Below, piece after piece: positions 18,479 through 27,558 of a stretch of DNA of 64,000 nucleotides. Below the pieces are notes generated by a model. The model saw nothing but the letters and a program-made list of their open reading frames with translations. It made no database searches and had not been told where the DNA came from. Position numbers and translations under genes: made by a program. The stretch covers positions 465,775 through 529,774 of the forward strand of contig NZ_SJPY01000002.1 in the NCBI RefSeq assembly GCF_007860185.1, read 5' to 3'. How positions within the stretch are numbered: position 1 is the first letter of the stretch; each line of letters begins with the position of its first letter. This DNA comes from Novipirellula aureliae. GTDB lineage: Bacteria > Planctomycetota > Planctomycetia > Pirellulales > Pirellulaceae.

Positions 18479-19678
18479 ATGTTTGTCGATCGCGTTCGTG
18501 TGGAATTTCAAGCCGGTAAAGGTGGCGATGGCTGCATGAGTTTTCGTCGCGAAAAGTTTGTCCCACGAGGTGGGCCAGACGGTGGCGATGGTGGCGACGG
18601 CGGCAGTTTGATCTTACAAGCCCAAGATGGCGTCAATAGCCTCGCTCAATTCGCCACTCGCCGTTTCTTTCGAGCCCCCAAAGGAACCGCTGGACAGGGC
18701 TCGATGCGGTACGGGCGCAACGGGCAGGACCAGATCTTGTTGGTGCCTACCGGAACGACTGTGATTGATGCCGAAAACGGCTTTGTCATCAAAGACTTAA
18801 CCGTCGAGGGCGAGCAGTTCGTCGCGGCTCGCGGAGGCAAGGGGGGGCGAGGCAACGCGTCGTTCAAATCGTCAACCAACCGCGCTCCGCGTGAAAAGAC
18901 AATGGGTGCGTTGGGCGAAATTCGCGATGTCATTTTAGAACTCAAATCGATCGCAGATGTCGGGCTGGTGGGACTACCCAATGCGGGCAAAAGCACGCTA
19001 TTGAGCCAATTGTCGGCGGCACGCCCCGAGATCGCTGACTATCCTTTTACAACCAAGCATCCCAACCTTGGCATCGTCGAGGTTGGTTTAGAACGCTCGT
19101 TTGTCTTGGCCGATATCCCTGGGTTGATCGAAGGCGCGAGCGAAGGCGTCGGACTCGGACATGAGTTTTTACGACATATCGAACGGGCCGGGCTGCTGGT
19201 TCATCTTGTCGAACCCGCCCCCGTCGACGCGACCGATCCCGTTGCCAATTACCACTCCATCCGCAGTGAATTGACTCAATACGATACTTCACTCGGGGAG
19301 CGAGAAGAGATTATCGTCGTCACGAAATGCGAAATGCCAGGCGCGGAAGAAATTTGCCAAACTTTGGCGGAGCAAACCGGCAAAGAAGTGTTCATGATTA
19401 GCGCCATGACTCGCGAAGGCTTGGAACCGCTCGTGCAAGAAATCATGAACCGCGTCGAGCAAAGGCGAGCCCAAAACTCGGAAATCAAGCCTGCCCCGGC
19501 AACGATCACCCCCTCGAATCGAGACAACATCGCAAAGCCAGACGAGACCGCGAAACCGCCCAAGCGTTTACCGCCACATCGAACGGGAGCGACCGCTGAA
19601 TTGTCGAGCGGCCACCAAGCGAAAGACTTTGATGATGACGCTTTCTACCAACAAAATGTATCGGAGCCCGATTCGTGA
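18479..19678 (+). CDS. obgE: Obg family GTPase, ribosome assembly
   Basis: 399 residues from the ATG at 18479 ([18 protein letters not shown]), the usual Obg N-terminus; the open frame upstream reads through a palindrome and is not coding. Residues 1-158 form the glycine-rich Obg fold. The G domain follows: G1 GLPNAGKST at about 164, G3 [13 protein letters not shown]4 in the form TKCE and G5 ISA. Obg proteins bind the large ribosomal subunit late in assembly and link growth to stress. G4 is normally NKxD; here threonine and glutamate replace the first and last residues, a change worth noting but also conceivable as a lineage variant. The last 60 residues are a charged, proline-rich tail. The stop overlaps the coaX start by 4 nt (GTGA). 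Confidence 0.95.
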   Translation: MFVDRVRVEFQAGKGGDGCMSFRREKFVPRGGPDGGDGGDGGSLILQAQDGVNSLAQFATRRFFRAPKGTAGQGSMRYGRNGQDQILLVPTGTTVIDAENGFVIKDLTVEGEQFVAARGGKGGRGNASFKSSTNRAPREKTMGALGEIRDVILELKSIADVGLVGLPNAGKSTLLSQLSAARPEIADYPFTTKHPNLGIVEVGLERSFVLADIPGLIEGASEGVGLGHEFLRHIERAGLLVHLVEPAPVDATDPVANYHSIRSELTQYDTSLGEREEIIVVTKCEMPGAEEICQTLAEQTGKEVFMISAMTREGLEPLVQEIMNRVEQRRAQNSEIKPAPATITPSNRDNIAKPDETAKPPKRLPPHRTGATAELSSGHQAKDFDDDAFYQQNVSEPDS

Positions 19679-20514
19679 ACGAGCGGTCGGGACTCGTTTG
19701 CATCGACATCGGAAATTCCGCCGCGAAAGTTCTGATCCGGACCGATTCAAACCAAATCGCTGCAGAAGTCCAGCCCAATGCGAAGCCTTGGCCAAGAAAC
19801 GCTTTTCCGATTTCAAAGCAAAACTGGGCCGAATCCGTTCTGGATTGGGTGTCGAGCGTCTGCGCAGAGGTCTCTTCAAAGCCGCCTACCGGACCCTCCA
19901 CAGGACCGCGCGATGAATGGCAGTGGCGAATTGCCAGTGTTCAACGCCAAGCGGCTCAGCAGCTAAAAGCGGTTATTGAGCGATCTTTTCGGAAGCGGTC
20001 GATTCGTTTGATTAGCTGTCGCGACGTACCAATGGTTCTAAACGTTGATTATCCTGAGCGAGTTGGAATCGACCGATTGTTGTCGGCATACGCAGCCCTG
20101 CAGCGTCATCCAAAGCCGGTCATTGTGGTCGATGCAGGGTCCGCCGTCACGGTCGATTATATCGATGAAAAAGATTGCTATTGTGGCGGTGCCATCTTTC
20201 CAGGGCTTCAGCTACAAACCAATGCCCTAACGCTCGGCACCGATGCGTTGCCACCGGTAGACTGGAGCGTCGTTCACTCAGGTCGTATCCCGGCAAAAGA
20301 GACGAGTGAAGCCATTGCTTTGGGTGTTTTCACGGGAGTCACTGCCGCGATTGATCGGTTGATCGATCGGTATCAGCAGACAAACCGATCAGGCCGAAGG
20401 ATCAAAATCGTGCTCTGTGGTGGCGATGCCGATTCCATCTCAAAGTGGATAGAGCATGAGCACTTCGTCGTCCCCGATCTCGTCCTAGAAGGGATTGCGG
20501 ATCTTACCGTCTAG
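19675..20514 (+). CDS. coaX: Type III pantothenate kinase
   Basis: 279 residues. It phosphorylates pantothenate, the first step of coenzyme A synthesis. The ASKHA-fold signatures are present: DIGNS at 11-15 for the phosphate loop, GIDR at 131-134 and DAGSA at 153-157, followed by GGAIFPG at 171-177. Starts at a GTG that overlaps the obgE stop by 4 nt, so the two are translationally coupled. Length is within the usual 250-280. Residues 62-80 form a loop rich in serine and proline that may be an insertion. No second CoA gene is adjacent. Confidence 0.92.
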   Translation: MNERSGLVCIDIGNSAAKVLIRTDSNQIAAEVQPNAKPWPRNAFPISKQNWAESVLDWVSSVCAEVSSKPPTGPSTGPRDEWQWRIASVQRQAAQQLKAVIERSFRKRSIRLISCRDVPMVLNVDYPERVGIDRLLSAYAALQRHPKPVIVVDAGSAVTVDYIDEKDCYCGGAIFPGLQLQTNALTLGTDALPPVDWSVVHSGRIPAKETSEAIALGVFTGVTAAIDRLIDRYQQTNRSGRRIKIVLCGGDADSISKWIEHEHFVVPDLVLEGIADLTV

Positions 20515-20563
20515 CGTTTCGTTACGACGAAGTTCGTGGCGGTGGCTTCTAGCCGCAGCTTAC

Positions 20564-20668
20564 TAGCCCGGATGATTCATGGGCTTGCAAATTGTTTTGC
20601 AAACGTCTACGCCTTCAAGCGTTTACGTTCATTGCTCGAAAAACAGTCTGCGTATTAGCCGTTTTGGC
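20564..20668. mobile_element. Second, rearranged copy of the 677-802 element
   Basis: TAGCCCGGATGATTCATGGG begins here and the sequence follows the copy at 679 with only a few differences as far as CAGTCTGC (20653). There the two copies part. This copy continues with ATTAGCCGTTTTGGCG (20654-20669), the reverse complement of the sequence in the same place in the first copy, so the right end is inverted, and it runs straight into the 122-bp units. Confidence 0.6.
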
Positions 20669-21034
20669 GTTAGCGGGCTGTCGATTTAATCGTTTAACGC
20701 TTAGCCGAAGGCGTCAGCTTTTCCATAAGCGGTCGCCTATGGCTTGGCGTTAAACGATAAGTCGAGTCAAACCGATTAAATCGACAGCCCGTTAGCGGCC
20801 TGCTGATTTAATCGTTTAACGCTTAGCCGAAGGCGTCAGCTTTTCCATAAGCGGTCGCCTACGGCTTGGCGTTAAACGATAAGTCGAGTCAAACCGATTA
20901 AATCGACAGCCCGTTAGCGGCCTGCTGATTTAATCGTTTAACGCTTAGCCGAAGGCGTCAGCTTTTCCATAAGCGGTCGCCTACGGCTTGTCGTTAAACA
21001 ATAAGTCGAGTCAAACCGATTAAATCGACAGCCC
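20669..21034. repeat. Three tandem 122-bp units, each a nested hairpin
   Basis: Units begin at 20669, 20791 and 20913 and are nearly identical. Each reads GATTTAATCG then GTTTAACGC on the left and ends GCGTTAAACGATAAG then CGATTAAATC on the right, so both the outer and inner blocks pair with their mirror images. Between them are GCCGAAGGCG and CGCCTAYGGC. The regular 122-bp period with very low divergence points to recent duplication. No coding capacity is visible. Confidence 0.85.
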
Positions 21035-21236
21035 ACTAGCCGTTTTCGGCAACTCCAAAAGTCTGTATGGGAGAGTTCCAAGCCACTCGATGTCATTTCG
21101 GGTATGACTTGGCTCCACGCGGTTGGATATCTTCAAATTGACGAATCGCCCCTCAGAATCGCTATGGCCTGAACGGCTTCCGCCATGCTATATGGGTTCT
21201 TGAATGCTGTTTCAACCAACTTCGATCTCATTCATC

Positions 21237-22214
21237 ATGTCCCGCCTGCAAAGCCATCTCTCCATTCGTCGAATTTTGCTCAACATTGTCTGGGTGATTG
21301 GGGGCGTTCTATTGAGTGGCTGTGGAACAACCCGTGAGCGAGATGCGACCGAGCAGTTAGTCTTGAGCAATGCGGTTGATCGCAGCATTTCAGCCATCGA
21401 CTTTCGGCCGATGACAGGTCGTAAAGTGTACTTGGACACCAGCTATTTGAAAGAAGTCAAAGGATCGAGCTTTGTAAATGCCGCATACATTACCAGCGCC
21501 CTTCGTCAACAAATTGCGGGTGCGGGTTGTTTGCTACAAGACAGTAGCGAACAGGCTGATTTGATCATTGAGCCACGCGTCGGGACACTTGGATCGGATG
21601 ACCACCGGGTCACGTTTGGAATCCCAGAAAACAATTCGCTTTCATCCGCGGCATCGCTATTGCCGAACGCACCTTCGATTCCTTCGATTCCAGAAATTGC
21701 CGTCGCACGCCGTGATGCTCGCGAAGCCGCTGCGAAGATCGCAGCATTTGCGTACGATCGTGAAACCCGTAAAGCGGTTTGGCAATCGGGCGTGCGTCAA
21801 TCCATCGCTAGCGCGAAAGACACTTATGTTCTGGGTGTTGGCCCCTTTCAAGCGGGAACCATTCGTGAAGGAACCAAATTGGCTGGCAGCCAAATCGTGC
21901 ACTTTGGTGATACGGATCCGAAACAATCTCCAAATGACTCTTTCCGAAGGCCTCCGGTTGACTATACTGCCGAAGTTCGGTTCCAAGATGGCTGGCCCAT
22001 CTATGACAAAAAGTCGGTCGCAGACCAATTGCTCGACGAAGCACCCGAACAAAAGGCACTGGGGCAAGAAGCCCCTACTGCAATCGCGTCGCTGCCCGAG
22101 CACGCGTCAACCCGATCAACGGATGCCGACGTGCCTGCCGACTCCCCAAAAGCGGATACGCAAAAGCGGATCCCCAAAAGCGACAATGCTTCGTCAAACC
22201 GAAAAATGAGGTAG
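21237..22214 (+). CDS. Lipoprotein of unknown function
   Basis: 325 residues from the ATG at 21237 (MSRLQSHLSIRR); an ATG at 21204 would add 11 residues without changing the product. The N-terminus has a basic stretch, a hydrophobic helix and a lipobox, LLSG before C29. The mature part (about 40-240) is a mixed alpha/beta domain (YLDTSYLKEVKGSSFVNAAY; DREAAAKIAAFAYDRETRKAVWQSG) like the conserved planctomycete lipoproteins sometimes labelled DUF6655. The C-terminal 80 residues are low-complexity and charged. It may be exported to the membrane surface and sits upstream of the methyltransferase, 93 bases before its start. Confidence 0.7.
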   Translation: MSRLQSHLSIRRILLNIVWVIGGVLLSGCGTTRERDATEQLVLSNAVDRSISAIDFRPMTGRKVYLDTSYLKEVKGSSFVNAAYITSALRQQIAGAGCLLQDSSEQADLIIEPRVGTLGSDDHRVTFGIPENNSLSSAASLLPNAPSIPSIPEIAVARRDAREAAAKIAAFAYDRETRKAVWQSGVRQSIASAKDTYVLGVGPFQAGTIREGTKLAGSQIVHFGDTDPKQSPNDSFRRPPVDYTAEVRFQDGWPIYDKKSVADQLLDEAPEQKALGQEAPTAIASLPEHASTRSTDADVPADSPKADTQKRIPKSDNASSNRKMR

Positions 22215-22307
22215 TGGATCTTATCGAGTTCCCAACGCACGAGATCTTGGGCCATCAATCGGCTCGACTACCCATGTCCCTCCATTTACGAACTTGATGA
22301 ACCGCTC

Positions 22308-23171
22308 GTGTATCAACTGATTGACTTTGGTGACGGATTAAAACTCGAATCCTTGTCGGGGCACACAATCGTGCGTCCTTCGCCTGCCGCGGAGCTTTCT
22401 CGTCGTGCCTTAAGAGATCGGTGGTCAACTTACCGATCGATCTATGAATTGCCCCGTAAGGCGTGGACCCACAATCGACCTTGGCCGGCCGATTTGATGA
22501 TTGACTGCGGGAATTTTCGCATGCCCGTACACCCGACGCCCTTTGGCCATATTGGCGTCTTTCCTGAACAGTTCGAGAATTGGAAGTGGCTACAGCAAAG
22601 AAGGCCAACGCCGCCGGTCGGAAACGCTCGACCGCTTGCCCTAAACTTGTTTGCTTACACGGGTGCAAGCACAATCGCATTGGCGCTTGCTGGCTATGAC
22701 GTGGTCCATGTTGATGCCGCCAAGCCGAATGTGGCCGCAGCCAAGCAATCGGTCGATGCGAATGGACTGGCCGGTGTCAGCATTCGCTACATGGTCGATG
22801 ACGCGGCGAAATTTACGGCTCGCGAAGTCCGCCGCGAGCGGAAATATGGAACCATTGTGCTCGACCCGCCTGCCTACGGGCATACCCCCAAAGGGAAAAC
22901 GTGGAGGATCGAAAGAGACCTTTGGCCACTATTGGAAAATTGTCTTCGGCTTGTCGATCCAGCGGGCTTTCGCTTGTTGGTAACCGGTCATTCACCGCAA
23001 GTCGTTGCCGGGGACGTGATCAAATATTTTCAGCAAGCATCGCTTACCAAACGGTTTTCGGTCGCGTTCGATTCCGGCCGATCGGTATTAAAGGATTTGT
23101 CCGGTCGCTCCCTCGATGCTGGCTTCTTCGTTCGGGTGGAGGCCCCAGGGTCGATTCAAGCACAAGCATAA
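22308..23171 (+). CDS. Class I SAM-dependent methyltransferase (RlmI/RlmK-like)
   Basis: 287 residues from a GTG; upstream the frame is open to 22215 but has only rare start codons, so the GTG is the first reasonable start. The N-terminal YQLIDFGDGLKLE and RPSPAAE fit a family of rRNA cytosine-methyltransferase-like proteins. Motif I, ALNLFAYTGASTIALALAG, is at about 108-126 and the catalytic LDPPAYGH motif at about 185-192. The family usually methylates rRNA, but this subgroup lacks the N-terminal PUA domain, so the substrate is not certain. Ends 47 bases before the SDR gene and may be co-transcribed. Confidence 0.8.
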   Translation: MYQLIDFGDGLKLESLSGHTIVRPSPAAELSRRALRDRWSTYRSIYELPRKAWTHNRPWPADLMIDCGNFRMPVHPTPFGHIGVFPEQFENWKWLQQRRPTPPVGNARPLALNLFAYTGASTIALALAGYDVVHVDAAKPNVAAAKQSVDANGLAGVSIRYMVDDAAKFTAREVRRERKYGTIVLDPPAYGHTPKGKTWRIERDLWPLLENCLRLVDPAGFRLLVTGHSPQVVAGDVIKYFQQASLTKRFSVAFDSGRSVLKDLSGRSLDAGFFVRVEAPGSIQAQA

Positions 23172-23218
23172 GCATAAGCACCTTTCCAGCAATTTATGGA
23201 CGGGGTAAACTACGTCCC

Positions 23219-24037
23219 ATGATGAATAAACAACTTTTTGAACTGAACGATGATGTCGCGGTTGTCATTGGTGGAACCGGCGAACTAGGTGGGATGATGG
23301 CAGAGGCTTTGGGCACGTTTGGGGCCAAAGTAGCCGTCGTGGGCCGAAATGCGGAGCGTGGCGAAGCACGGGCAATGCGGATCACGGACGCGGGTGGCGA
23401 GGCAAAGTTTTTCGCGGCCGATGGCCTCGATTCTGACTCCTTGGCCGTGATGCGTGATGCGGTAAAAGCATGGGCTGGATCGCCAACCACAATCCTGGTC
23501 AATGCGGCGGGCGGTAATCGCCCTGAGGCGACCATTCCGCCTGGAGGAGATTTTTGCAAGTTGCCTGTTGATGCGTGGCGAGACGTTTTTGATCTGAATC
23601 TCGTTGGCGGGGCACTTTTGCCGTGCCAAGTGTTTGCACCCGATATGATCGACGCAGGTGTCGGCAGTATTATCAACATCGCTTCGATGTCAGGAATGAT
23701 CCCACTGTCACGAGTCGTCGCTTATTCCGCTGCCAAGGCGGCCGTGATTAACTTGACACTTTGGCTCTCACGTGAATGGGCGACGACCGGTGTCCGGGTC
23801 AACGCCATCAGCCCCGGTTTTTTCCCAGCGGAACAGAACCGAAAACTTCTATTGAATGATGATGGCAGTTATACCGAGCGAGGGGGACAAATTATCGGGC
23901 ATACGCCGATGGCCCGTTTTGGGAAAGCAGAGGAATTAGCGGGTGCCGTTGTCTGGTTAGCCAATCGCAATGCATCTTCGTTTGTAACAGGCCAAAATAT
24001 AGCAATCGATGGCGGATTCGCGTCCGTTACGATTTAA
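23219..24037 (+). CDS. SDR family NAD(P)-dependent oxidoreductase, probable hexuronate-pathway reductase
   Basis: 272 residues. Rossmann glycine motif GGTGELGG at 18-25, NAAGG at 95-99, and the catalytic pair Y169/K173 in YSAAK with a serine near 156-158. The end GQNIAIDGGF is typical of classical SDRs. Length is normal. Family relatives reduce fructuronate or related sugar acids; with the KDG-kinase-like gene next along in the same direction a role in hexuronate or mannonate catabolism is likely but is an inference from context. Starts at the first ATG of an ATGATG pair. The 743-base gap to the next gene is filled by the palindromic repeat array. Confidence 0.82.
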   Translation: MMNKQLFELNDDVAVVIGGTGELGGMMAEALGTFGAKVAVVGRNAERGEARAMRITDAGGEAKFFAADGLDSDSLAVMRDAVKAWAGSPTTILVNAAGGNRPEATIPPGGDFCKLPVDAWRDVFDLNLVGGALLPCQVFAPDMIDAGVGSIINIASMSGMIPLSRVVAYSAAKAAVINLTLWLSREWATTGVRVNAISPGFFPAEQNRKLLLNDDGSYTERGGQIIGHTPMARFGKAEELAGAVVWLANRNASSFVTGQNIAIDGGFASVTI

Positions 24038-24040
24038 CCC

Positions 24041-24740
24041 GTAGCAGCGTATCGCCGAGACGCTAACTCGTAGCAGCGTATCGCCGAGACGCTAAACCGT
24101 AGCAGCGTATCTCCGAGACGCTAAACCGTAGCAGCGTATCGCCGAGACGCTAAACCGTAGCAGCGTCTCGCCGAGACGCTAAACCGTAGCAGCGTATCGC
24201 CGAGACGCTAAACCGTAGCAGCGTCTCGCCGAGACGCTAACTCGTAGCAGCGTATCGCCGAGACGCTAAACCGTAGCAGCGTATCGCCGAGACGCTAAAC
24301 CATAGCAGCGTCTCGCCGAGACGCTAAACCATAGCAGCGTATCGCCGAGACGCCAAACCGTAGCAGCGTCTCGCCGAGACGCTAAACCGTAGCAGCGTAT
24401 CGCCGAGACGCTAACTCGTAGCAGCGTATCGCCGAGACGCCAAACCGTAGCAGCGTCTCGCCGAGACGCTAAACCGTAGCAGCGTCTCGCCGAGACGCTA
24501 AACCGTAGCAGCGTATCGCCGAGACGCCAAACCGTAGCAGCGTAGCAGCGTATCTCCGAGACGCTAAACCGTAGCAGCGTATCGCCGAGACGCCAAACCG
24601 TAGCAGCGTATCTCCGAGACGCTAAACCGTAGCAGCGTATCGCCGAGACGCTAACTCGTAGCAGCGTATCGCCGAGACGCTAACTCGTAGCAGCGTATCG
24701 CCGAGACGCTGTTTTCCGAGTCTCGGAGAGACTCGGCTAC
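24041..24740. repeat. Array of 23 tandem 29-bp palindromic repeats
   Basis: Twenty-three units of GTAGCAGCGT(A/C)TCGCCGAGACGC followed by TAAACC, TAACTC or CAAACC fill 24041-24710. The core AGCGTCTC-GCC-GAGACGCT is a perfect 8-bp stem with a 3-base loop; the common variant, with A in place of C in the left arm, has one mismatch. A few units read CTCCG instead of CGCCG. One unit (24538-24545) has an 8-bp partial duplication of GTAGCAGC. The array ends in a related palindrome, GAGTCTCGGAGAGACTC with GGCTAC (24718-24740). It is not a CRISPR array: the units are contiguous and there are no unique spacers. Confidence 0.95.
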
Positions 24741-24781
24741 TATGAACATCATCTAACCAACACAGACAAGGAACTTTACTG

Positions 24782-25870
24782 ATGGCAGCCATTTCGATTC
24801 CCGCGGCGAACGCCGATCTCGATTTTCTTTCTCTCGGGGCACTCGTTCACCGGCTCGATCCAGGTGTAACTCCATTTCGTACCGCAACCTCTTTCGACAT
24901 TCACGTTTCGGGTGGTGAGTACAATTGTGCGGCCAACTTGGCATCCTGCTTCGGGTTGAAAACGGGCATTGCATCCGCGATGGTTAACAACGGAATCGGC
25001 GAATTGATAAGTCGTCAAGTTCGTGCGATGGGCGTCAAACCGTTCTACAAACAATTCAAACATGATGGTGTTCGCGGCCCAAATATGGCAACCGTTTATA
25101 GTGATCGCGGCCAAGGCGTTCGTCCTCCGGTCGTATTCTATAACCGAGCCAACGAGGCTGGCGCGATGTTAAAGCCGGGCGACTTTGATTGGAAAGAAAT
25201 TTTTGCTGGAGGATGCCGGTGGTTTCATAGCGGTGGTATTTTTGCCGCTTTGTCGGAAACCACTGCGGAAGTGGTGATCGAAGGACTCAAAGCGGCTGGT
25301 GAAGCGGGTGCGATTCGATCCTTCGATTTGAACTATCGTGCCAAGCTATGGGATTCGATCGGTGGACTCGAGCAAGGTCAGAAAATGATCGCTGAAATCG
25401 CCAAACATGTTGACCTGCTTGTCGGCAATGAAGAGGATTTGCAAATGGGACTTGGGGTCAAGGGGCCAGATGTTGAGAAGAAGGACACTAGCAAACTCGA
25501 TCCACAAAACTTCTTCAAAATGATCGATGAAGCGGTTGAAAAGTTCCCGAACATCAAAGCGGTTGCGACCACATTGCGAGAAGTCCACAGCACCAATCGT
25601 CACTCGTGGTCCGCCGTCCTTTGGCACGACGGCCAACAATACGTTGCACCGACCGCTGAATTGGATGTGATCGATCGCATCGGCGGCGGTGATGGATTTG
25701 CATCGGGTTTGATTTACGGATTGCTCGATGGACGATCCTCCGAGGAAAGCCTGAAGCTCGGTTGGGCACATGGTGCGTTACTGACCACGTTCCCTGGCGA
25801 TGTGTCGCGTGCCACGCTGAGTGAAGTCGAGGCATTCGCTAAAGGCGGCAGTGCGAGGGTTCAGCGTTAG
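24782..25870 (+). CDS. PfkB-family sugar kinase, probable 2-keto-3-deoxygluconate kinase
   Basis: 362 residues. PfkB (ribokinase) fold: an N-terminal substrate region with HVSGGEYNCAANLASCFG (about 40-57), and the catalytic anion-hole motif RIGGGDGFASG at about 299-309, whose aspartate is the base. Relatives with this layout phosphorylate 2-keto-3-deoxygluconate, the product of hexuronate dehydration. The upstream SDR reductase in the same direction supports that pathway, but no KDPG aldolase or dehydratase lies in the window. ATG at 24782 with AAGGA 8 nt upstream. The length is slightly above the usual 310-340, because of a loop around 225-240 (GVKGPDVEKKDTS). Confidence 0.85.
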   Translation: MAAISIPAANADLDFLSLGALVHRLDPGVTPFRTATSFDIHVSGGEYNCAANLASCFGLKTGIASAMVNNGIGELISRQVRAMGVKPFYKQFKHDGVRGPNMATVYSDRGQGVRPPVVFYNRANEAGAMLKPGDFDWKEIFAGGCRWFHSGGIFAALSETTAEVVIEGLKAAGEAGAIRSFDLNYRAKLWDSIGGLEQGQKMIAEIAKHVDLLVGNEEDLQMGLGVKGPDVEKKDTSKLDPQNFFKMIDEAVEKFPNIKAVATTLREVHSTNRHSWSAVLWHDGQQYVAPTAELDVIDRIGGGDGFASGLIYGLLDGRSSEESLKLGWAHGALLTTFPGDVSRATLSEVEAFAKGGSARVQR

Positions 25871-25902
25871 CGAGGGTTCAGCGTTAGCCTGGCTCATTCA
25901 CA

Positions 25903-26004
25903 GAGTGTTTCTCCGAGGATTCACAGAAACGCTTTGGCTCTAAGCCTCTTTCGCTCCAACGCGTTACTCAAATGACGACCAATCACATACACAATCCGGG
26001 TTAG
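25903..26004. repeat. Dispersed repeat, copy 1
   Basis: The stretch starting GAGTGTTTCTCCGAGGATTC recurs at 39382-39468 with a short deletion and several substitutions, ending GACGACCAATCACATACA here. Both copies are intergenic and lie after a gene on the plus strand. No inverted ends or reading frame are seen. Confidence 0.65.
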
Positions 26005-26145
26005 GCAAATAGGAGTCTGCGAAGCAGTTCGTGTGCTGTCGGGTCAGGGACCAGGCGAAGGACGGCTTCAAGCAGACTCTAGCCTCGTTTTTTTCCTAGC
26101 CCCGGATAAATTGGATGCAGCGTTTGGGTGTCAAACGCCCGAAGA

Positions 26146-27558
26146 TTAGGGCGTCAAGTGGTCGAGCATTTCAGCCGGTGGTAACAGATCAAGGACCTCG
26201 CGTTGCTCGGGGTCATCGATTTGTTCGTAGCGATCGAGCAGAGACCGATGATCCTTTTCGCGAGACGGAAAGTTCCGAATCACGGTCTCTTCGGCCCAAA
26301 TGCGTAAGGTTTCGGTGACCATCACTGGGTTGCGTGGAACCCCCGCAATGGTATCGAGCATTTGTTGATCTTCTTCACTCAAGACGTACTCGATCATCGC
26401 CAATTCATCGCGGGTCAATGGTTCTAAACGGTCACGTGAGTTGCGTAAGAATCCAAGTCGCGGTGGACGTGGTTCTGAGTTTGAGCCACCTCGCGAATCG
26501 TTCGCCCCAAGACGATTGCCAAAAACGATTGCTGCAATGGTAATCCGATCAACCTGGTCAGGATCGACAGATCGCCTCATTCGAGATCGGAATCGAGATA
26601 GCTCGGGTTGATCGAGAGCGATTCGCTGGTTCAAAATCAGATTCAATGCGAACTGAATCTGTTCGACGGTTTCGTCCGACAAAACTTTTCCGGACTGCTT
26701 GGATGCTTGGATTTGCGTTTCTTCGATGGCCCGCCTGAGAGCTTCGCGTCGCTCGTCCATTTTATCCGACTTAATACCATCGCGAAGATTGCTAGGTAGT
26801 GATTCATGCCAAATGGTGTAAGCTTGCATCGTTTCGAGTAGACGCTGAGGGTCGGGCGCTTTTGAGACCGCATCAGCCGTCTTACGAATCTGTTCCTGCT
26901 GGGTCTCGTCGAGTCGTGTAAAGCGTTTCCAGCGAGCATCCAAAGCCGCGCGATCGGCAAGCGGCAACTCTCGAAGAGTCGCTTCTCGTTCAGCGATCGG
27001 TTTGTCGGCAACCAACGGCGTCGGCAATGTCAAACTTCCGACCTCCTTCAGCGTCGCAATCATGTTCGTCCACGAATCATTGAGCGACAGATCTCGCATC
27101 AGTTGCAGGTCTCGACCGTCATAATACGCATCGAGGTTCTCTGCCAAGCCTAAATCGATAAGTTCTCGGTTGTAGCGAGAGTGCTGAATCGAAAAGATAG
27201 CTGCGGCGGTGATGATCATCGCACAAAAAGTAATGGACGCAGTGCCAATCGCCCAGCGGTTTCGTCCCATGGCCGATGTGGGTTTCGGTTTCGTCTTCAC
27301 CAAATCGGCGACCACCAACTCCATCGTCGACTCGACCAATTGTTCGCTTGGGTTTGACGGCGAAAAATTATCGAGCAGATCCCACCCTTGCTGTAACGCC
27401 TGCAACCGTAGACGCAACGCTTCATCGTTCAAAAGCCGTTGCTCGAGCGCATCGCGATCGGGAATGGAAAGTTCGCCATCGACATAGGCGACAAGTAACT
27501 CATCATCGGGGTCGATGGGGGAATCGTCCGACAACAAACGCTCGCTATCGCTCATCAT
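26146..27558 (-). CDS. Probable anti-sigma factor, single-pass membrane protein
   Basis: 470 residues. The N-terminus (LLVAYVDGELSIPDRDALEQRL, about 21-42) has the DGEL signature found in zinc-type anti-sigma factors but no HxxxCxxC zinc motif. A transmembrane helix follows at about 102-124 (IGTASITFCAMIITAAAIF), then a large extracytoplasmic part rich in charged helices. The gene begins inside the last codons of the ECF sigma gene (14-nt overlap) with GGGAGG (27565-27570) ahead of the ATG, so the two are translated together. Role: binds and holds the sigma factor until a signal arrives. Assignment rests mainly on context. Confidence 0.68.
   Translation of the reverse strand: MMSDSERLLSDDSPIDPDDELLVAYVDGELSIPDRDALEQRLLNDEALRLRLQALQQGWDLLDNFSPSNPSEQLVESTMELVVADLVKTKPKPTSAMGRNRWAIGTASITFCAMIITAAAIFSIQHSRYNRELIDLGLAENLDAYYDGRDLQLMRDLSLNDSWTNMIATLKEVGSLTLPTPLVADKPIAEREATLRELPLADRAALDARWKRFTRLDETQQEQIRKTADAVSKAPDPQRLLETMQAYTIWHESLPSNLRDGIKSDKMDERREALRRAIEETQIQASKQSGKVLSDETVEQIQFALNLILNQRIALDQPELSRFRSRMRRSVDPDQVDRITIAAIVFGNRLGANDSRGGSNSEPRPPRLGFLRNSRDRLEPLTRDELAMIEYVLSEEDQQMLDTIAGVPRNPVMVTETLRIWAEETVIRNFPSREKDHRSLLDRYEQIDDPEQREVLDLLPPAEMLDHLTP

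Larger units (their letters stand above)
20515..21236. other. Intergenic region dominated by repeats
   Basis: About 720 bases between coaX and the lipoprotein gene. It holds the second copy of the inverted-end element (from 20564) and three 122-bp hairpin units (20669-21034). After 21035 about 200 bases of unremarkable sequence precede the lipoprotein start; no promoter could be assigned. Confidence 0.5.

Noticed and set aside
24041-24740. CRISPR array
   Set aside because: Units are contiguous 29-mers with only 1-3 base differences; there are no unique spacers and no cas genes near.
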